DNA from: Aliiroseovarius zhejiangensis
GTDB taxonomy: Bacteria > Pseudomonadota > Alphaproteobacteria > Rhodobacterales > Rhodobacteraceae
Assembly: GCF_014656375.1 (NCBI RefSeq)
Contig: NZ_BNCH01000001.1
Location: 806,001-870,000 of the forward strand
Reading direction: 5' to 3'
DNA: 64,000 bases
The notes under the pieces were generated by a model. The model searched no databases and was not told where the DNA came from. It saw only the letters and a program-made list of their open reading frames with translations. How positions within the stretch are numbered: position 1 is the stretch's first letter; each line of letters starts with the position of its first letter. The translations under genes were made by a program, and so were the position numbers. This document shows, one piece after another, positions 37,232 to 45,696 of this stretch.

Positions 37232-38050
37232 ATGGGATTTCCCGGCACCTGGATGACCGAAAGCGAAAGCGTCGTATATCGCGTCGTGCCGAAATGTGCG
37301 TGTTCGACGATTGGGCAGATCATGTTCTATTCCGATCATGGCACTTTTTTCGATGGCGACATCCATGACAGCACCGAGGGGCTGCACAAATGGGCGCAGG
37401 AGGGCTCGCAACCGCTGATCGAAGCGAATGTGCTGGCGCATAAAAGCTATGCATTCACCTGTGTGCGCAACCCCTATACCCGCATCCTGTCCAGCTTCTT
37501 CGACAAGATTTGTGGCATTCAGCGCAACGGGCGGCGCTATCGCGGCAATCTGGTGCCGCTTCTGATCCAGAAATACGGGATCGAGGTAGGCGACCCCGAG
37601 AACGGCTTCGACTTCGACCAGGTGAAAAGCTTCCGGCGTTTCCTGTTGTTTGCGCGTGATACGATCCGCTGGCGCCGTCCGATGGACCCCGATATTCACT
37701 GGTCAGCGATGTCCGGTCATGTCGCGACCTTCATCGCCAATGGCGGGCGCTATGACAAGATTTTCTGGACCGAACAGTTCAACGACGGGATGCAACAGGT
37801 GCTTGATGCCATAGAAACTCCGCAGCCGGTGGCCCTGTCTGACATTCCCCGCTTCAATGAAAGTGAAGGTCACGGTCCCAAACGTGCCCATCCGGTCGAA
37901 GATTACTTCGATGATCTGTCGATGCATCTGATGTACGAGATCTATAATCGCGATTTCGATCTGTTCAGATACGATTTCGACAATCCCGCCAACAAGATGC
38001 CGGTGGGCGAAATTGATCTGGACGAGGTGCATGCGAAGCTGGGCGACTAG
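37232..38050 (+). CDS. Sulfotransferase (carbohydrate sulfotransferase type)
   Basis: A 272-residue PAPS-dependent sulfotransferase of the sulfotransferase family 2 group. The 5'-phosphosulfate loop is VPKCACSTIGQIM near residue 17-29, and the 3'-phosphate site is CVRNPYTRILSSFFDKI near 73-89, both intact. No membrane helix is present, so it is probably cytoplasmic. A GGAGG site precedes the ATG. It diverges from the GT14/DUF5927 gene across 153 bases, suggesting that both act on the same glycan: one adds a GlcNAc branch and the other a sulfate. Acceptor unknown. Confidence 0.85.
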   Translation: MGFPGTWMTESESVVYRVVPKCACSTIGQIMFYSDHGTFFDGDIHDSTEGLHKWAQEGSQPLIEANVLAHKSYAFTCVRNPYTRILSSFFDKICGIQRNGRRYRGNLVPLLIQKYGIEVGDPENGFDFDQVKSFRRFLLFARDTIRWRRPMDPDIHWSAMSGHVATFIANGGRYDKIFWTEQFNDGMQQVLDAIETPQPVALSDIPRFNESEGHGPKRAHPVEDYFDDLSMHLMYEIYNRDFDLFRYDFDNPANKMPVGEIDLDEVHAKLGD

Positions 38051-38089
38051 TCCAAATCCAGACAGTTCCAAACACAAGGTGAAATCATC

Positions 38090-38506
38090 ATGAAAGCACG
38101 CGTCAAATGGGCCGAAGGCCGCACCTTTGTCGGCACGTCAGGCACGGGTCACAGCATTGTACTGGGCACTAGTCACGGCGACGGCGGCACCCCCGGCCCC
38201 AGCCCGATGGAGCTGTTGCTGATCGGCACGGCGGGGTGTTCAGCCTATGACGTGGTGTCGATCCTGGAAAAATCCCGCCAGACCATCGAAGACGTGCGTG
38301 TCGAAGTGGATGCCGAACGGGCCGAGTCCGACCCGAAAGTGTTTACGAAAATCCACCTGCATTTCGTCGTGAAAGGTCGCGGGATCAGCACCGACAAGGT
38401 CGAACGCGCCATATCCCTGTCGGTGGACAAATATTGCTCGGCCTCGGCGATGATGGCGGCCATGGCAGACGTCACCCATGACTTCGAGGTGGTGGATACC
38501 GCCTAG
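38090..38506 (+). CDS. OsmC/YhfA family protein
   Basis: A 138-residue OsmC-fold protein. Both redox Cys residues of this family are present, in GTAGCSAYDVVSIL and DKYCSASAMMA, so a thiol-dependent hydroperoxide reductase activity is possible; it is closer to the YhfA branch than to OsmC or Ohr. It lies 39 bases after the sulfotransferase on the same strand and may be cotranscribed, but no functional link is evident. Confidence 0.9.
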   Translation: MKARVKWAEGRTFVGTSGTGHSIVLGTSHGDGGTPGPSPMELLLIGTAGCSAYDVVSILEKSRQTIEDVRVEVDAERAESDPKVFTKIHLHFVVKGRGISTDKVERAISLSVDKYCSASAMMAAMADVTHDFEVVDTA

Positions 38507-38528
38507 GCGGCCGCCCGGCTGTAGAGCG

Positions 38529-39524
38529 TCAGGCGACCAGCCCCTTGTCCCGCAGCAAGGCCAGCAGGTTGCGATCGGCACGCGGCCCGATATGGCGGAT
38601 CACCTCACCGGCAATCACGCAGCCCATTTCGCCGCAAGTACGCATGTCGGCACCATGTGCCAGACCATAAAGGAACCCGGCGGCAAATCCATCCCCGGCC
38701 CCGGTGGCATCGACCGGCACGATGCGTTCAACCGGCACGTCCACACGTTCACCATTTGCCAGGATCGCAACGCCATCCCCGGACCGGGTGCAGACCACCA
38801 TCGGGCAAATCGCGGCGGTTTTGGCAATTGCGTCTTCCATGTCGTCCGTTTCAAACAGTGATTTGATCTCATCCTCGTTGCCGATGACATAATCAAGGTC
38901 GTTCTCGATCAGCGTCAGGAAATCGTCGCGGTGACGTTCCACGCAGAAAGGATCCGAAATCGCAATCCCCGCCAACCCACCTGCCGCCCGACAGGCCCGC
39001 GCCATGGCAATGAACGCGTCTTTTCCCTTGTTTTTATCGAACAGATACCCTTCCAGGAACACGATCTCGGCGTCGGCGGCCACATCGGGATCGACGTCCT
39101 CGGACCCAAGTTCGGCCGAAATGCCCAGATAGGTGTTCATCGACCGCTCGCCATCGGGCGAAACAAAGATCATCGACCGCGAGGTGGGCAACTCGCCCCC
39201 CGGCACTGGCGGATTGATGAAGCGGGTGCCGTCCATCTCCATCGCGTCGGCATAAAAGCGGCCCAGTGCGTCGTCATGCACGCGGCCCACGAACCCGGTC
39301 GGAAGGCCCAGCTTGCCGATCCCGGCCAGCGTGTTGGCGACCGACCCGCCAGCGGCCTGCTTGCGGTCCTTCATCGCGGCATAAAGCACCTCGGCCCGGT
39401 CGCGTTCGACCAGTTGCATGATGCCCTTCTCGATCCCCATCAGCTCAAGAAAGCTGTCATCGGCCACGGTCAACACGTCGACAACCGCGTTTCCGATGCC
39501 AACCACCTTATACTTTTTCGTCAT
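38529..39524 (-). CDS. PfkB family carbohydrate/adenosine kinase
   Basis: A 331-residue ribokinase-fold kinase. The signature DATGAGDGFAAGFLYGLAHG near residue 275 holds the catalytic Asp and anion hole; the N-terminal substrate region has GGSVANTLAGIGKLG. Overall it resembles the adenosine kinase group of alphaproteobacteria, which act on adenosine or related nucleosides/sugars. The start overlaps the nth stop by four bases (ATGA), so the two are coupled. Substrate is inferred only from resemblance. Confidence 0.88.
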   Translation of the reverse strand: MTKKYKVVGIGNAVVDVLTVADDSFLELMGIEKGIMQLVERDRAEVLYAAMKDRKQAAGGSVANTLAGIGKLGLPTGFVGRVHDDALGRFYADAMEMDGTRFINPPVPGGELPTSRSMIFVSPDGERSMNTYLGISAELGSEDVDPDVAADAEIVFLEGYLFDKNKGKDAFIAMARACRAAGGLAGIAISDPFCVERHRDDFLTLIENDLDYVIGNEDEIKSLFETDDMEDAIAKTAAICPMVVCTRSGDGVAILANGERVDVPVERIVPVDATGAGDGFAAGFLYGLAHGADMRTCGEMGCVIAGEVIRHIGPRADRNLLALLRDKGLVA

Positions 39525-40165
39525 AAATTCTTGTCCTCATAGGGGCATAGATCCCGGATTATGCAGTTTCCGCACATCGGCGCACGGGCCTTGCAGGTGT
39601 ATCGTCCATGCAGGATCAGCCAGTGATGGGCGTGCTGCTGGAAATCGGCCGGGATGTTGTCCTCGATCGCACGTTCGACCGCGGTCACATCCTTGCCGAC
39701 CGCAATTCCGGTACGGTTGCCAACGCGAAAGATATGGGTGTCGACGGCCTGCGCCGGCACGCCCCACCACATATTCAGAACCACATTCGCGGTCTTGCGC
39801 CCCACGCCGGGCAACGATTGAAGGGCGGCGCGGGAGTTGGGCACCTCGCCGCTATACTCGTCGACCAGAATGCGGCTCAGCTTGATGACGTTCTTCGCCT
39901 TCTGTCGATACAGGCCGATGGTCTTGATATGCTCGATCAGCCCCGCTTCGCCCAGGGCCAGCATCTTTTCCGGTGTATCGGCGATCTTGAACAGCGCGCG
40001 GGTCGCCTTGTTGACACCCACATCCGTGGCCTGTGCGGACAGGGCCACCGCCACCACCAACGTATAGGCGTTCACATGCTCAAGCTCGCCCTTCGGCTCT
40101 GGCTCGGCTTCGTGAAAGCGGTCGAAGATCGCGCGGATCTGGTGATATCCCAGTTGCTTTACCAT
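39521..40165 (-). CDS. nth: Endonuclease III
   Basis: A 214-residue base-excision repair glycosylase/AP lyase for oxidised pyrimidines. The helix-hairpin-helix LQSLPGVGRKTANVVLN contains the catalytic Lys (GRKTA), the catalytic Asp follows in VDTHIFRVGNRTG, and the C-terminal iron-sulfur cluster has the pattern C-x6-C-x2-C-x5-C (CKARAPMCGNCIIRDLC). The start at 40165 gives the family length; earlier open frame is not supported. It diverges from the HTH-MGMT alkylation-repair gene, making a small DNA repair island. Confidence 0.96.
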   Translation of the reverse strand: MVKQLGYHQIRAIFDRFHEAEPEPKGELEHVNAYTLVVAVALSAQATDVGVNKATRALFKIADTPEKMLALGEAGLIEHIKTIGLYRQKAKNVIKLSRILVDEYSGEVPNSRAALQSLPGVGRKTANVVLNMWWGVPAQAVDTHIFRVGNRTGIAVGKDVTAVERAIEDNIPADFQQHAHHWLILHGRYTCKARAPMCGNCIIRDLCPYEDKNL

Positions 40166-40299
40166 GCTGACCCTATGCCTGTTTCTGTCCCCCCGGACAA
40201 GACAGATCCCCCGATGATCGTGACCGGATGCGCAATTTCCGGGTCGCCATCGCCACTTTAATTGCGCCATGCTGAACCCGACACGACATCGAGGACGCC

Positions 40300-41148
40300 A
40301 TGATCCACCCCGAAGACAGCTATCATTACAACGTGATCCGCCGCGCAATCGACCATATCGACGCGGCAGAAGGCGAGCCGTTGTCGCTGGACACATTGGC
40401 CGCACAGATGGACATGTCGCCCGCGCATTTCCAACGGGTGTTTTCGCGCTGGGTCGGGGTGTCACCGAAACGGTATCAGCAGTTCCTGACGCTGGGCCAT
40501 GCCAAGACCTTGTTGCAGGACAGGTTCTCGACGCTGCAAACCAGTCATTCGGTGGGGCTGTCGGGACAGGGCAGGTTGCATGATCTGTTCCTGCGGTGGG
40601 AAGCCATGAGCCCCGGCACCTATGCTGCCGGTGGGGCGGGTCTGACCATCAACTGGGGCTGGTTTGACAGCCCGTTCGGCCCCGCTTTGGTCATGGGCAC
40701 CGACAAGGGCATTTGCGGGCTGGGTTTCGCTGCCGAAACAGGCGAGGACATCGCCATGTCCGACCTCCGGTCGCGCTGGCCAAACGCCACGTTTTGCGAA
40801 AACCCGACAGAATTGACGACATGGGTTGACCAGGCATTTGAACAACGGGGCGTGACCCCCCTGCACCTGATCGGCGCCCCCTTTCAGATCAAGGTATGGG
40901 AGGCGCTGTTGGCGATCCCGACGGGCCACGTCACGACCTATTCACAGATTGCCGACACCATCGGATCGCCACGCGCGGTGCGGGCGGTTGGTACGGCCGT
41001 GGGTCGAAACCCGGTCAGCTGGCTGATTCCCTGCCACAGAGCGTTGCGCAAATCCGGCGCGCTGGGGGGGTATCACTGGGGCTTGCCGGTCAAGCGCGCC
41101 CTGCTTGCCTGGGAAAGCGCCCGAACCGAGGACGCCGCAAGCGCCTGA
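40300..41148 (+). CDS. HTH / methylated-DNA-protein-cysteine methyltransferase fusion (Ada-like)
   Basis: A 282-residue protein with an N-terminal AraC-type helix-turn-helix region (about 10-100: LSLDTLAAQMDMSPAHFQRVFSRWVGVSPKRY) and a C-terminal O6-alkylguanine methyltransferase (about 115-280) with the active-site motif IPCHRAL and helix region GHVTTYSQIADTIGSPRAVRAVG. It lacks the N-terminal zinc methyl-phosphotriester domain of Ada, so how it would sense damage as a regulator is unclear. It could repair O6-methylguanine directly. Divergent from nth. Confidence 0.92.
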   Translation: MIHPEDSYHYNVIRRAIDHIDAAEGEPLSLDTLAAQMDMSPAHFQRVFSRWVGVSPKRYQQFLTLGHAKTLLQDRFSTLQTSHSVGLSGQGRLHDLFLRWEAMSPGTYAAGGAGLTINWGWFDSPFGPALVMGTDKGICGLGFAAETGEDIAMSDLRSRWPNATFCENPTELTTWVDQAFEQRGVTPLHLIGAPFQIKVWEALLAIPTGHVTTYSQIADTIGSPRAVRAVGTAVGRNPVSWLIPCHRALRKSGALGGYHWGLPVKRALLAWESARTEDAASA

Positions 41149-41177
41149 ATTCAGCTGTTTTTCGCCAATCCCGGGGC

Positions 41178-41194
41178 TTGTTATTCGATAACAA
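41178..41194. promoter_or_regulatory. Palindrome upstream of the OmpA-type lipoprotein gene
   Basis: TTGTTAT-TCG-ATAACAA is a perfect 7-base inverted repeat with a 3-base centre, ending 49 bases before the lipoprotein start and 29 bases after the preceding stop. No T-run follows, so an operator is more likely than a terminator. The binding protein is unknown. Confidence 0.45.
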
Positions 41195-41243
41195 ACAGCG
41201 TTCATGTAAAGGAAACGCGAAAAGCTAACCTGAGGAATGCAGT

Positions 41244-41909
41244 ATGCAATTGAAACACACAGTTCTGTCCTTCGCCGTGATCGGCGCATTGGCAACCTCC
41301 GCCTGCACGTCGCCCACCCAAAGCCCGACCAGCAATGTCGGGCCGCGCACCCAGAACGGTGCGGCCATCGGGGCCATTGCAGGCGGCCTGTTGGGCGCAA
41401 CCCGCAAGGGCGATGGCAAGTTGGGTAAGGCCGCCGTCGGCGCCGTGATCGGTGGCGTGATCGGTGGGGCCATCGGTCAGCAGCTTGACAAGCAAGCCGG
41501 CGATCTGCGCCAGTCGATCAACAACGACCGGATCAAGATCGTGAACACCGGCAGCGAACTGATCGTCACGATGCCGCAGGACATTCTGTTCGCCACCGAC
41601 AGCGCCCAAGTCAGCTATGCGCTGCAATCCGATCTGCGCGCGGTGGCTGACAACCTGCGCCAGTATCCGAACTCGGTGATCGAGGTCGTGGGCCACACGG
41701 ACAATGTGGGCAATGCCGAATACAATCTGTCGCTGTCAAAACGACGGGCCGCATCGGTGGCATCTGTCCTCATCTCAAACGGCGTACCCAGCTCTCGCGT
41801 CGTGACCATCGGCTATGGTGAAGATCGCCCGGTTGCGTCGAACCTGGATGCCTATGGGCGCCAGCAAAACCGCCGGGTCGAGATCATCATTCGTCCGATC
41901 CGCAACTGA
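41244..41909 (+). CDS. OmpA-family lipoprotein with glycine zipper
   Basis: A 221-residue protein with a signal peptide ending in a lipobox-like ATSAC (Cys20), a glycine-zipper segment (AAIGAIAGGLLGATRKG then GAVIGGVIGGAIGQQ, about 35-80) and a C-terminal OmpA/peptidoglycan-binding domain (about 105-221) with VVGHTDNVGNAEYNLSLSKRRA and the final YGRQQNRRVEI. It is of the YiaD/Pal-like type, an outer-membrane lipoprotein that binds peptidoglycan non-covalently. A good terminator follows the stop, so it is monocistronic. Confidence 0.92.
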   Translation: MQLKHTVLSFAVIGALATSACTSPTQSPTSNVGPRTQNGAAIGAIAGGLLGATRKGDGKLGKAAVGAVIGGVIGGAIGQQLDKQAGDLRQSINNDRIKIVNTGSELIVTMPQDILFATDSAQVSYALQSDLRAVADNLRQYPNSVIEVVGHTDNVGNAEYNLSLSKRRAASVASVLISNGVPSSRVVTIGYGEDRPVASNLDAYGRQQNRRVEIIIRPIRN

Positions 41910-41930
41910 ACCAAACGGACCAAACAGGAG

Positions 41931-41957
41931 AAAGCCGGGCAATGACCCGGCTTTTTT
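41931..41957 (+). terminator. Rho-independent terminator
   Basis: AAAGCCGGG (41931-41939) pairs with CCCGGCTTT (41946-41954) across a six-base loop, with a run of six T (41952-41957). It ends the OmpA-type lipoprotein transcript. Confidence 0.88.
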
Positions 41958-41979
41958 CATTGAGGCGTCCACCCGGATG

Positions 41980-41998
41980 TGGTCATATTATATGACCA
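41980..41998. promoter_or_regulatory. 19-base palindromic operator before the GntR/FadR-type gene
   Basis: TGGTCATA-TTA-TATGACCA is a perfect 8-base inverted repeat with a 3-base centre, ending 18 bases before the start of the regulator. FadR-subfamily regulators bind palindromes containing TGGT..ACCA, so this is a likely autoregulatory operator. Confidence 0.7.
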
Positions 41999-42016
41999 AT
42001 TCGCGCAGGACAGGAA

Positions 42017-42775
42017 ATGCCTTTTCAAAAAATAGCGGCAGGCAAGCTGTCACAATCAGTAGTCGAACAGATTGAGTTGTTGATTTTGCGCGGCATTCTG
42101 CGGCCGGGCGAACGTTTGCCATCCGAACGAGATCTGTCCGACAGAATGGGCGTGTCGCGTCCATCCTTGCGCGATGCCATTGCCGACCTTGAAGAAAAAG
42201 GGTTGCTGTCACGCCGGGCTGGTGCCGGTATCTTCGTCAGCGAAAGTCTGGACAGTTCTTTCCCTCCTGCGCTGACACAGCTTTTCTCGCGTCATGACGA
42301 GGCCGTTTACGACTACATCGCGTTTCGGCGAGACATGGAGGGGCTGGCGGCGGAGCGGGCGGCGAAGTTTGCCTCTGATACCGATATGAAAGTAATCGAC
42401 GAGTTGTTCCACAAGATGGAACACGCGCCCGAGGGTCAGGGGGCCGATCTGGACAGCGACTTTCACATGGCGATCATCGAAGCCAGCCACAACGTGCTGA
42501 TGGTCCATATGATGCGCGCCATGTATGACCTGCTGAAGCAAGGGGTGTTCTACAGCCGCCAGGTGGTGATCCAGATCACCAACACCCGGCTTGACCTCCT
42601 GGAACAGCACCGCGCCATCAACGATGGGCTGCAAGCCCGTGATCCGGTGCGTGCCCGTGCGGCTGTCGAAGCGCATATGGATTTTGTCACGCAAGCCTAT
42701 ACGGACCTGCGCCGGGCAGACCGAAACGAAGAGGTTGCCCGTCAACGCCTGACCTATGAGAAAGAACGCGGCTAG
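42017..42775 (+). CDS. FadR-subfamily GntR transcriptional regulator
   Basis: A 252-residue regulator with an N-terminal winged helix (IELLILRGILRPGERLPSERDLSDRMGVSRPSLRDAI, about 15-70) and a C-terminal FCD ligand domain with the metal-binding residues typical of the subfamily (the Asp and His in DSDFHMAIIEASHN and the later Hx3 in EQHRAIND and VEAHMDFV). Relatives respond to organic acids such as pyruvate, lactate or glycolate. No metabolic target adjoins: the next genes are convergent F0 ATP synthase genes. The start follows AGGACAGGAA. A strong palindrome lies immediately upstream. Confidence 0.9.
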   Translation: MPFQKIAAGKLSQSVVEQIELLILRGILRPGERLPSERDLSDRMGVSRPSLRDAIADLEEKGLLSRRAGAGIFVSESLDSSFPPALTQLFSRHDEAVYDYIAFRRDMEGLAAERAAKFASDTDMKVIDELFHKMEHAPEGQGADLDSDFHMAIIEASHNVLMVHMMRAMYDLLKQGVFYSRQVVIQITNTRLDLLEQHRAINDGLQARDPVRARAAVEAHMDFVTQAYTDLRRADRNEEVARQRLTYEKERG

Positions 42776-42805
42776 GCTTTTTGATTTCAACCGTTTGGTT
42801 GCATA

Positions 42806-42835
42806 AAAAAACCCGACCTGAACGGCCGGGTTTTC
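42806..42835. terminator. Bidirectional terminator between the FadR-type gene and the atp operon
   Basis: AACCCG (42810-42815) pairs with CGGGTT (42827-42832), with two further pairs inside. It has a run of T on each side: TTTT on the plus strand and a longer T-run on the minus strand, so it can end both convergent transcripts, notably the F0 operon. Confidence 0.85.
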
Positions 42836-42854
42836 AAAGTCTTATTCGGATCAC

Positions 42855-43427
42855 TTAGTGCAACTTGGCTTCAACCGTCTTGATCGCATCGTCGATCAGG
42901 CTGTTGCCTTCGGTTGCCGTCATCTGCTTGGCGATCACGTCGCGGGCGGCGGCCACGGCCACCTGGGCGGCGGTGTCGCGCACCTCTTTCACCGCAGCGG
43001 CCTGCGCCGACACGATCTGGTCTTCCGCATTTGCCAGACGACGCGCGATCGAGGCTTTCAAATCCTCTTTTGCGGCGGCGGCGGCATTGGCAGCCTCTTC
43101 CTTGGCATGGGCGACGATGCGCTCGGCCTGTTTGGCGACCTCTTTCTGCTTGCGTTCATAGGTCGCCAGAATGGTCTGCGCCTCTTCACGCAATGCGCGC
43201 GCTTCTTCCAGTTCGGACTTGATGCCATCGGCACGGTTGTCCAACTGAGCACCAAGCATCTTGTGGACGCCCATATAGCCCAGGAATGTGACGAACAGCA
43301 GAAAGGCCAGCGTCACAACCATATTGGTGTTGGCCAGGTCGGTCCAACCGGCATCCCCAGCCGCAAAGGCAGGGGCAGCCGCCATTACCGAGAAAGCAAC
43401 GAGAGCAAGTTTCTTCATCTGTCTCAT
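42855..43427 (-). CDS. atpF: F0F1 ATP synthase subunit b
   Basis: A 190-residue stator subunit linking F0 to F1. One membrane helix lies at about residues 35-55 ([19 protein letters not shown]), and the remaining 130 residues are a long charged helix for the right-handed coiled coil with b'. Unusually, the first 25 residues ([20 protein letters not shown]) look like a cleavable signal peptide. The ATG at 43427 overlaps the b' stop as ATGA; a second ATG three codons later is equally possible. It is the last gene of the operon order I-a-c-b'-b. Confidence 0.94.
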   Translation of the reverse strand: MRQMKKLALVAFSVMAAAPAFAAGDAGWTDLANTNMVVTLAFLLFVTFLGYMGVHKMLGAQLDNRADGIKSELEEARALREEAQTILATYERKQKEVAKQAERIVAHAKEEAANAAAAAKEDLKASIARRLANAEDQIVSAQAAAVKEVRDTAAQVAVAAARDVIAKQMTATEGNSLIDDAIKTVEAKLH

Positions 43428-43966
43428 CCTTTCATCCGTGCGTTCACCGCTGCGGTAATGGACTTGGCGTCGGCCTTGTAGCCCATGGTTGCCAGGATTT
43501 CCTTGGCGGCATCCTTGGCGACGGCTTTCACGCTGTCGACGGCACCGGCACGAATCTCCGCAATCGCGGCTTCGCTTTCGGCGGCCTTCGCAGCGATTTC
43601 CGCGTCTGCCTTGGCAGCGGCGGCATCGACTTCGCCCTGAATTTCGGCGCGAGCTTCGGCAACGATCTTGTTGGCCTCCGCACGGGCATCCGCCAGAGCT
43701 TTGTTATAGGCTTCTTCGGCTTCAACAGCCTTCTGCTTCAGATCTTCGGCAGCGGCCAGGTCGCTGGTGATCGTGCCGCGACGTTCCGACAGCACGGCCT
43801 CGATCCGGGGCAGTGCGATCTTGGTCAGCACGAAATAGATCACGACCAGCGTGACAACGAGCCAGAAAATCTGGTTCCCGAAGGTCGAGAAATCCAGCTG
43901 CGGCATGCCGGCGGCGTCTGCGCCCCCGTGTGCGGCATCCGCGGTCTGATGCGTATTACTTGCCAT
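43424..43966 (-). CDS. atpX: F0F1 ATP synthase subunit b'
   Basis: A 180-residue second b-type subunit, as found in photosynthetic and related alphaproteobacteria. A polar N-terminus with [13 protein letters not shown] is followed by one membrane helix ([27 protein letters not shown], about 32-60) and an Ala/Glu/Lys-rich coiled coil. The name atpG is also used for this gene in some genomes. It is preceded by a 72-base spacer with a hairpin after atpE and overlaps atpF by four bases. Confidence 0.92.
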   Translation of the reverse strand: MASNTHQTADAAHGGADAAGMPQLDFSTFGNQIFWLVVTLVVIYFVLTKIALPRIEAVLSERRGTITSDLAAAEDLKQKAVEAEEAYNKALADARAEANKIVAEARAEIQGEVDAAAAKADAEIAAKAAESEAAIAEIRAGAVDSVKAVAKDAAKEILATMGYKADAKSITAAVNARMKG

Positions 43967-43991
43967 GTCTTATCTCCAAACCGGGTTCCTG

Positions 43992-44017
43992 GGGGCGAAG
44001 CGCGGACGCCTCGCCCC
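43992..44017. other. Hairpin between atpE and atpX
   Basis: GGGGCGA (43992-43998) pairs with TCGCCCC (44011-44017). There is no T-run, so it is not a standard terminator. In atp operons such intercistronic hairpins after the c-subunit gene can stabilise the c mRNA, which is needed in excess; this role is inferred. Confidence 0.4.
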
Positions 44018-44038
44018 GGCGTAAGGATGGTTCAGGTC

Positions 44039-44275
44039 TTAGACAGCAAACATCAGCAGAAGTGCGACCAGGAACGAGAAGATGCCCAGGGCTTCTGCAA
44101 ATGCGATACCGATGAACAGTGTCGCGGTCTGAGCGGCAGCAGCCGACGGATTGCGCAGGGCACCGGCCAGGAAGTTACCAGCAACGTGGCCCACACCGAT
44201 AGCGGCGGCACCCGAACCGATAGCTGCCAGACCTGCACCGATGAATTGACCCATTTGAGCGATATTGCCTTCCAT
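44039..44275 (-). CDS. atpE: F0F1 ATP synthase subunit c
   Basis: A 78-residue two-helix proteolipid that forms the proton-driven ring. The first helix carries the glycine-rich [21 protein letters not shown], the polar loop is ALRNPSA, and the second helix contains the proton-carrying Glu in [12 protein letters not shown] carboxylate without Na+-type ligands suggests proton coupling, but this was not tested. Length and loop fit the family exactly. Upstream is atpB; downstream a hairpin spacer then atpX. Confidence 0.97.
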   Translation of the reverse strand: MEGNIAQMGQFIGAGLAAIGSGAAAIGVGHVAGNFLAGALRNPSAAAAQTATLFIGIAFAEALGIFSFLVALLLMFAV

Positions 44276-44332
44276 TGTGATTTCTCCTTACGTTGGAATG
44301 CTTGAATTGGATGGATGAGCGGGCTGCAACCG

Positions 44333-45172
44333 TCAGTGCGACGGATGCAGGGCGTCTTTCAGGTATACGCAGGTCAGGATGGTGAACACGTATGCCTGGA
44401 TGAAGGCCACCAGCACCTCAAGTGCATAGACGGCTGAGATGGCGAGGATCGGCAGGAAGCTGAACACGCCCAGCGCGGCGGCAAAACCGGCGAACACCTT
44501 GATCACGGCGTGACCTGCCATGACGTTGCCAGCCAAACGAATGGAGTGGCTGACGGGACGCACGAAGTATGAGATCAGTTCGATGATCGCCAGAACGGGC
44601 CGCAGCGGCAGCGGCGCGGCCGACACCCAGAACAGACCCAGGAACCCCATGCCGTTTTTCACGAAACCCAGAACGGTCACGAAAACGAACACGATCAGGG
44701 CCAGCACAGCGGTCACGGCGATATGGCTGGTGGCGGTGAAGGATGTCGGGATCAGCCCCAGAAAGTTGGCAAACAGGATGAACATGAACAGGGTCATGAT
44801 GCCGGGGAAGTATTTCACGGCGTCCTTACCGGCCACGTCTTCGACCATCTTGTAGACAAACCCATAGGCCAGTTCAGCGAGCGACTGCCCACGGGTCGGC
44901 ACAATCGCGCGGCCACGCGATCCAACGACCAGAAGCAACACGATCCCCACGATCGCCAGCACCATCCACAAGGTCTGGTTGGTCGGGGTGAAGGTGCCCA
45001 GGTGATCACCGCCGAACAGCGGTTTGATCTCGAACTGGTCCATCGGGTGAATGGCCAGACCCGGATGCTCAGGAGCGAAAATCAGACCCGAGATCAGGAC
45101 CAGCGCCAGAACGACAAAGAATGCAATCTTGATGACCGGGCCACCACCCTGTTTTGCGCTTTGATCAGCCAC
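44333..45172 (-). CDS. atpB: F0F1 ATP synthase subunit a
   Basis: A 279-residue proton-channel subunit with five to six helices. The essential Arg is in [23 protein letters not shown]. The likely start is GTG at 45172 (reading [12 protein letters not shown]), 8 bases inside the end of atpI, with GAGGG upstream; a longer ATG-initiated frame to 45217 would overlap atpI further and begins with a basic stretch that does not resemble the family. The last residues [10 protein letters not shown] are typical. Confidence 0.94.
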   Translation of the reverse strand: MADQSAKQGGGPVIKIAFFVVLALVLISGLIFAPEHPGLAIHPMDQFEIKPLFGGDHLGTFTPTNQTLWMVLAIVGIVLLLVVGSRGRAIVPTRGQSLAELAYGFVYKMVEDVAGKDAVKYFPGIMTLFMFILFANFLGLIPTSFTATSHIAVTAVLALIVFVFVTVLGFVKNGMGFLGLFWVSAAPLPLRPVLAIIELISYFVRPVSHSIRLAGNVMAGHAVIKVFAGFAAALGVFSFLPILAISAVYALEVLVAFIQAYVFTILTCVYLKDALHPSH

Positions 45173-45515
45173 GTCCGTTACCCTCTTCTTCTGCGGCATC
45201 TTGCGCGTTTTGCGCATCTTCCGCCTTCTTCTGCATCTGGGCCGCGGTCGACAGCATCACCTTCATGCCTGCCGCGAAGCCCAACAATATGAACAGCACC
45301 ATGAAAATGGGCTTCGTGCCAAACAGCGCATCCAGCCCGTATCCGATGCCAAAGCCGATCAACAGACCGACCGTAAGCTCTATGACCATCTGCCAGGCAA
45401 AAGACGCCTGGTTATAGGCCTCGTCCCCCGTGGCGGTTCCCTCGTCCTCTCCCTTCGCGGCCTTTATGCGAGCCTCAAGCTCTTTCAGGCGCTCAGCATC
45501 AGGAGTTTTGGACAC
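45165..45515 (-). CDS. atpI: F0F1 ATP synthase protein I
   Basis: A 116-residue accessory membrane protein that helps assemble the c ring. It has two helices (about residues 40-62 and 68-90, [29 protein letters not shown] is the characteristic stretch, shown here only in part) and charged ends: an N-terminal [17 protein letters not shown] helix and a C-terminal Ala/Glu tail. The preferred start is GTG at 45515, preceded by a strong GGAGG at good spacing; an ATG at 45566 lacks such a site. First gene of the F0 operon. F1 genes are not in the window, as expected for the split arrangement in this group. Confidence 0.88.
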   Translation of the reverse strand: MSKTPDAERLKELEARIKAAKGEDEGTATGDEAYNQASFAWQMVIELTVGLLIGFGIGYGLDALFGTKPIFMVLFILLGFAAGMKVMLSTAAQMQKKAEDAQNAQDAAEEEGNGRG

Positions 45516-45606
45516 GGATATACCTCCGGTGACGGTTGCTGCATGTGCTAAGGGCTGAGGGGGCATGAGTCAACGACCTTTAGCGCCAACAGACACAGCC
45601 ATAAGC

Positions 45607-45621
45607 TGTTGTTTTACAACA
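45607..45621. promoter_or_regulatory. Short palindrome in the atp promoter region
   Basis: TGTTGT-TTT-ACAACA, a perfect 6-base inverted repeat with a 3-base centre, lies about 92 bases upstream of the atpI start. It may be an operator of the F0 operon or chance; no promoter hexamers are assigned. Confidence 0.3.
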
Positions 45622-45696
45622 CTTTCATGAATGACACGGTGCACGGGTATTTCGCCACCCTGCGAAAACCGCCGCAAAACCCGAAATCTGCATTAT

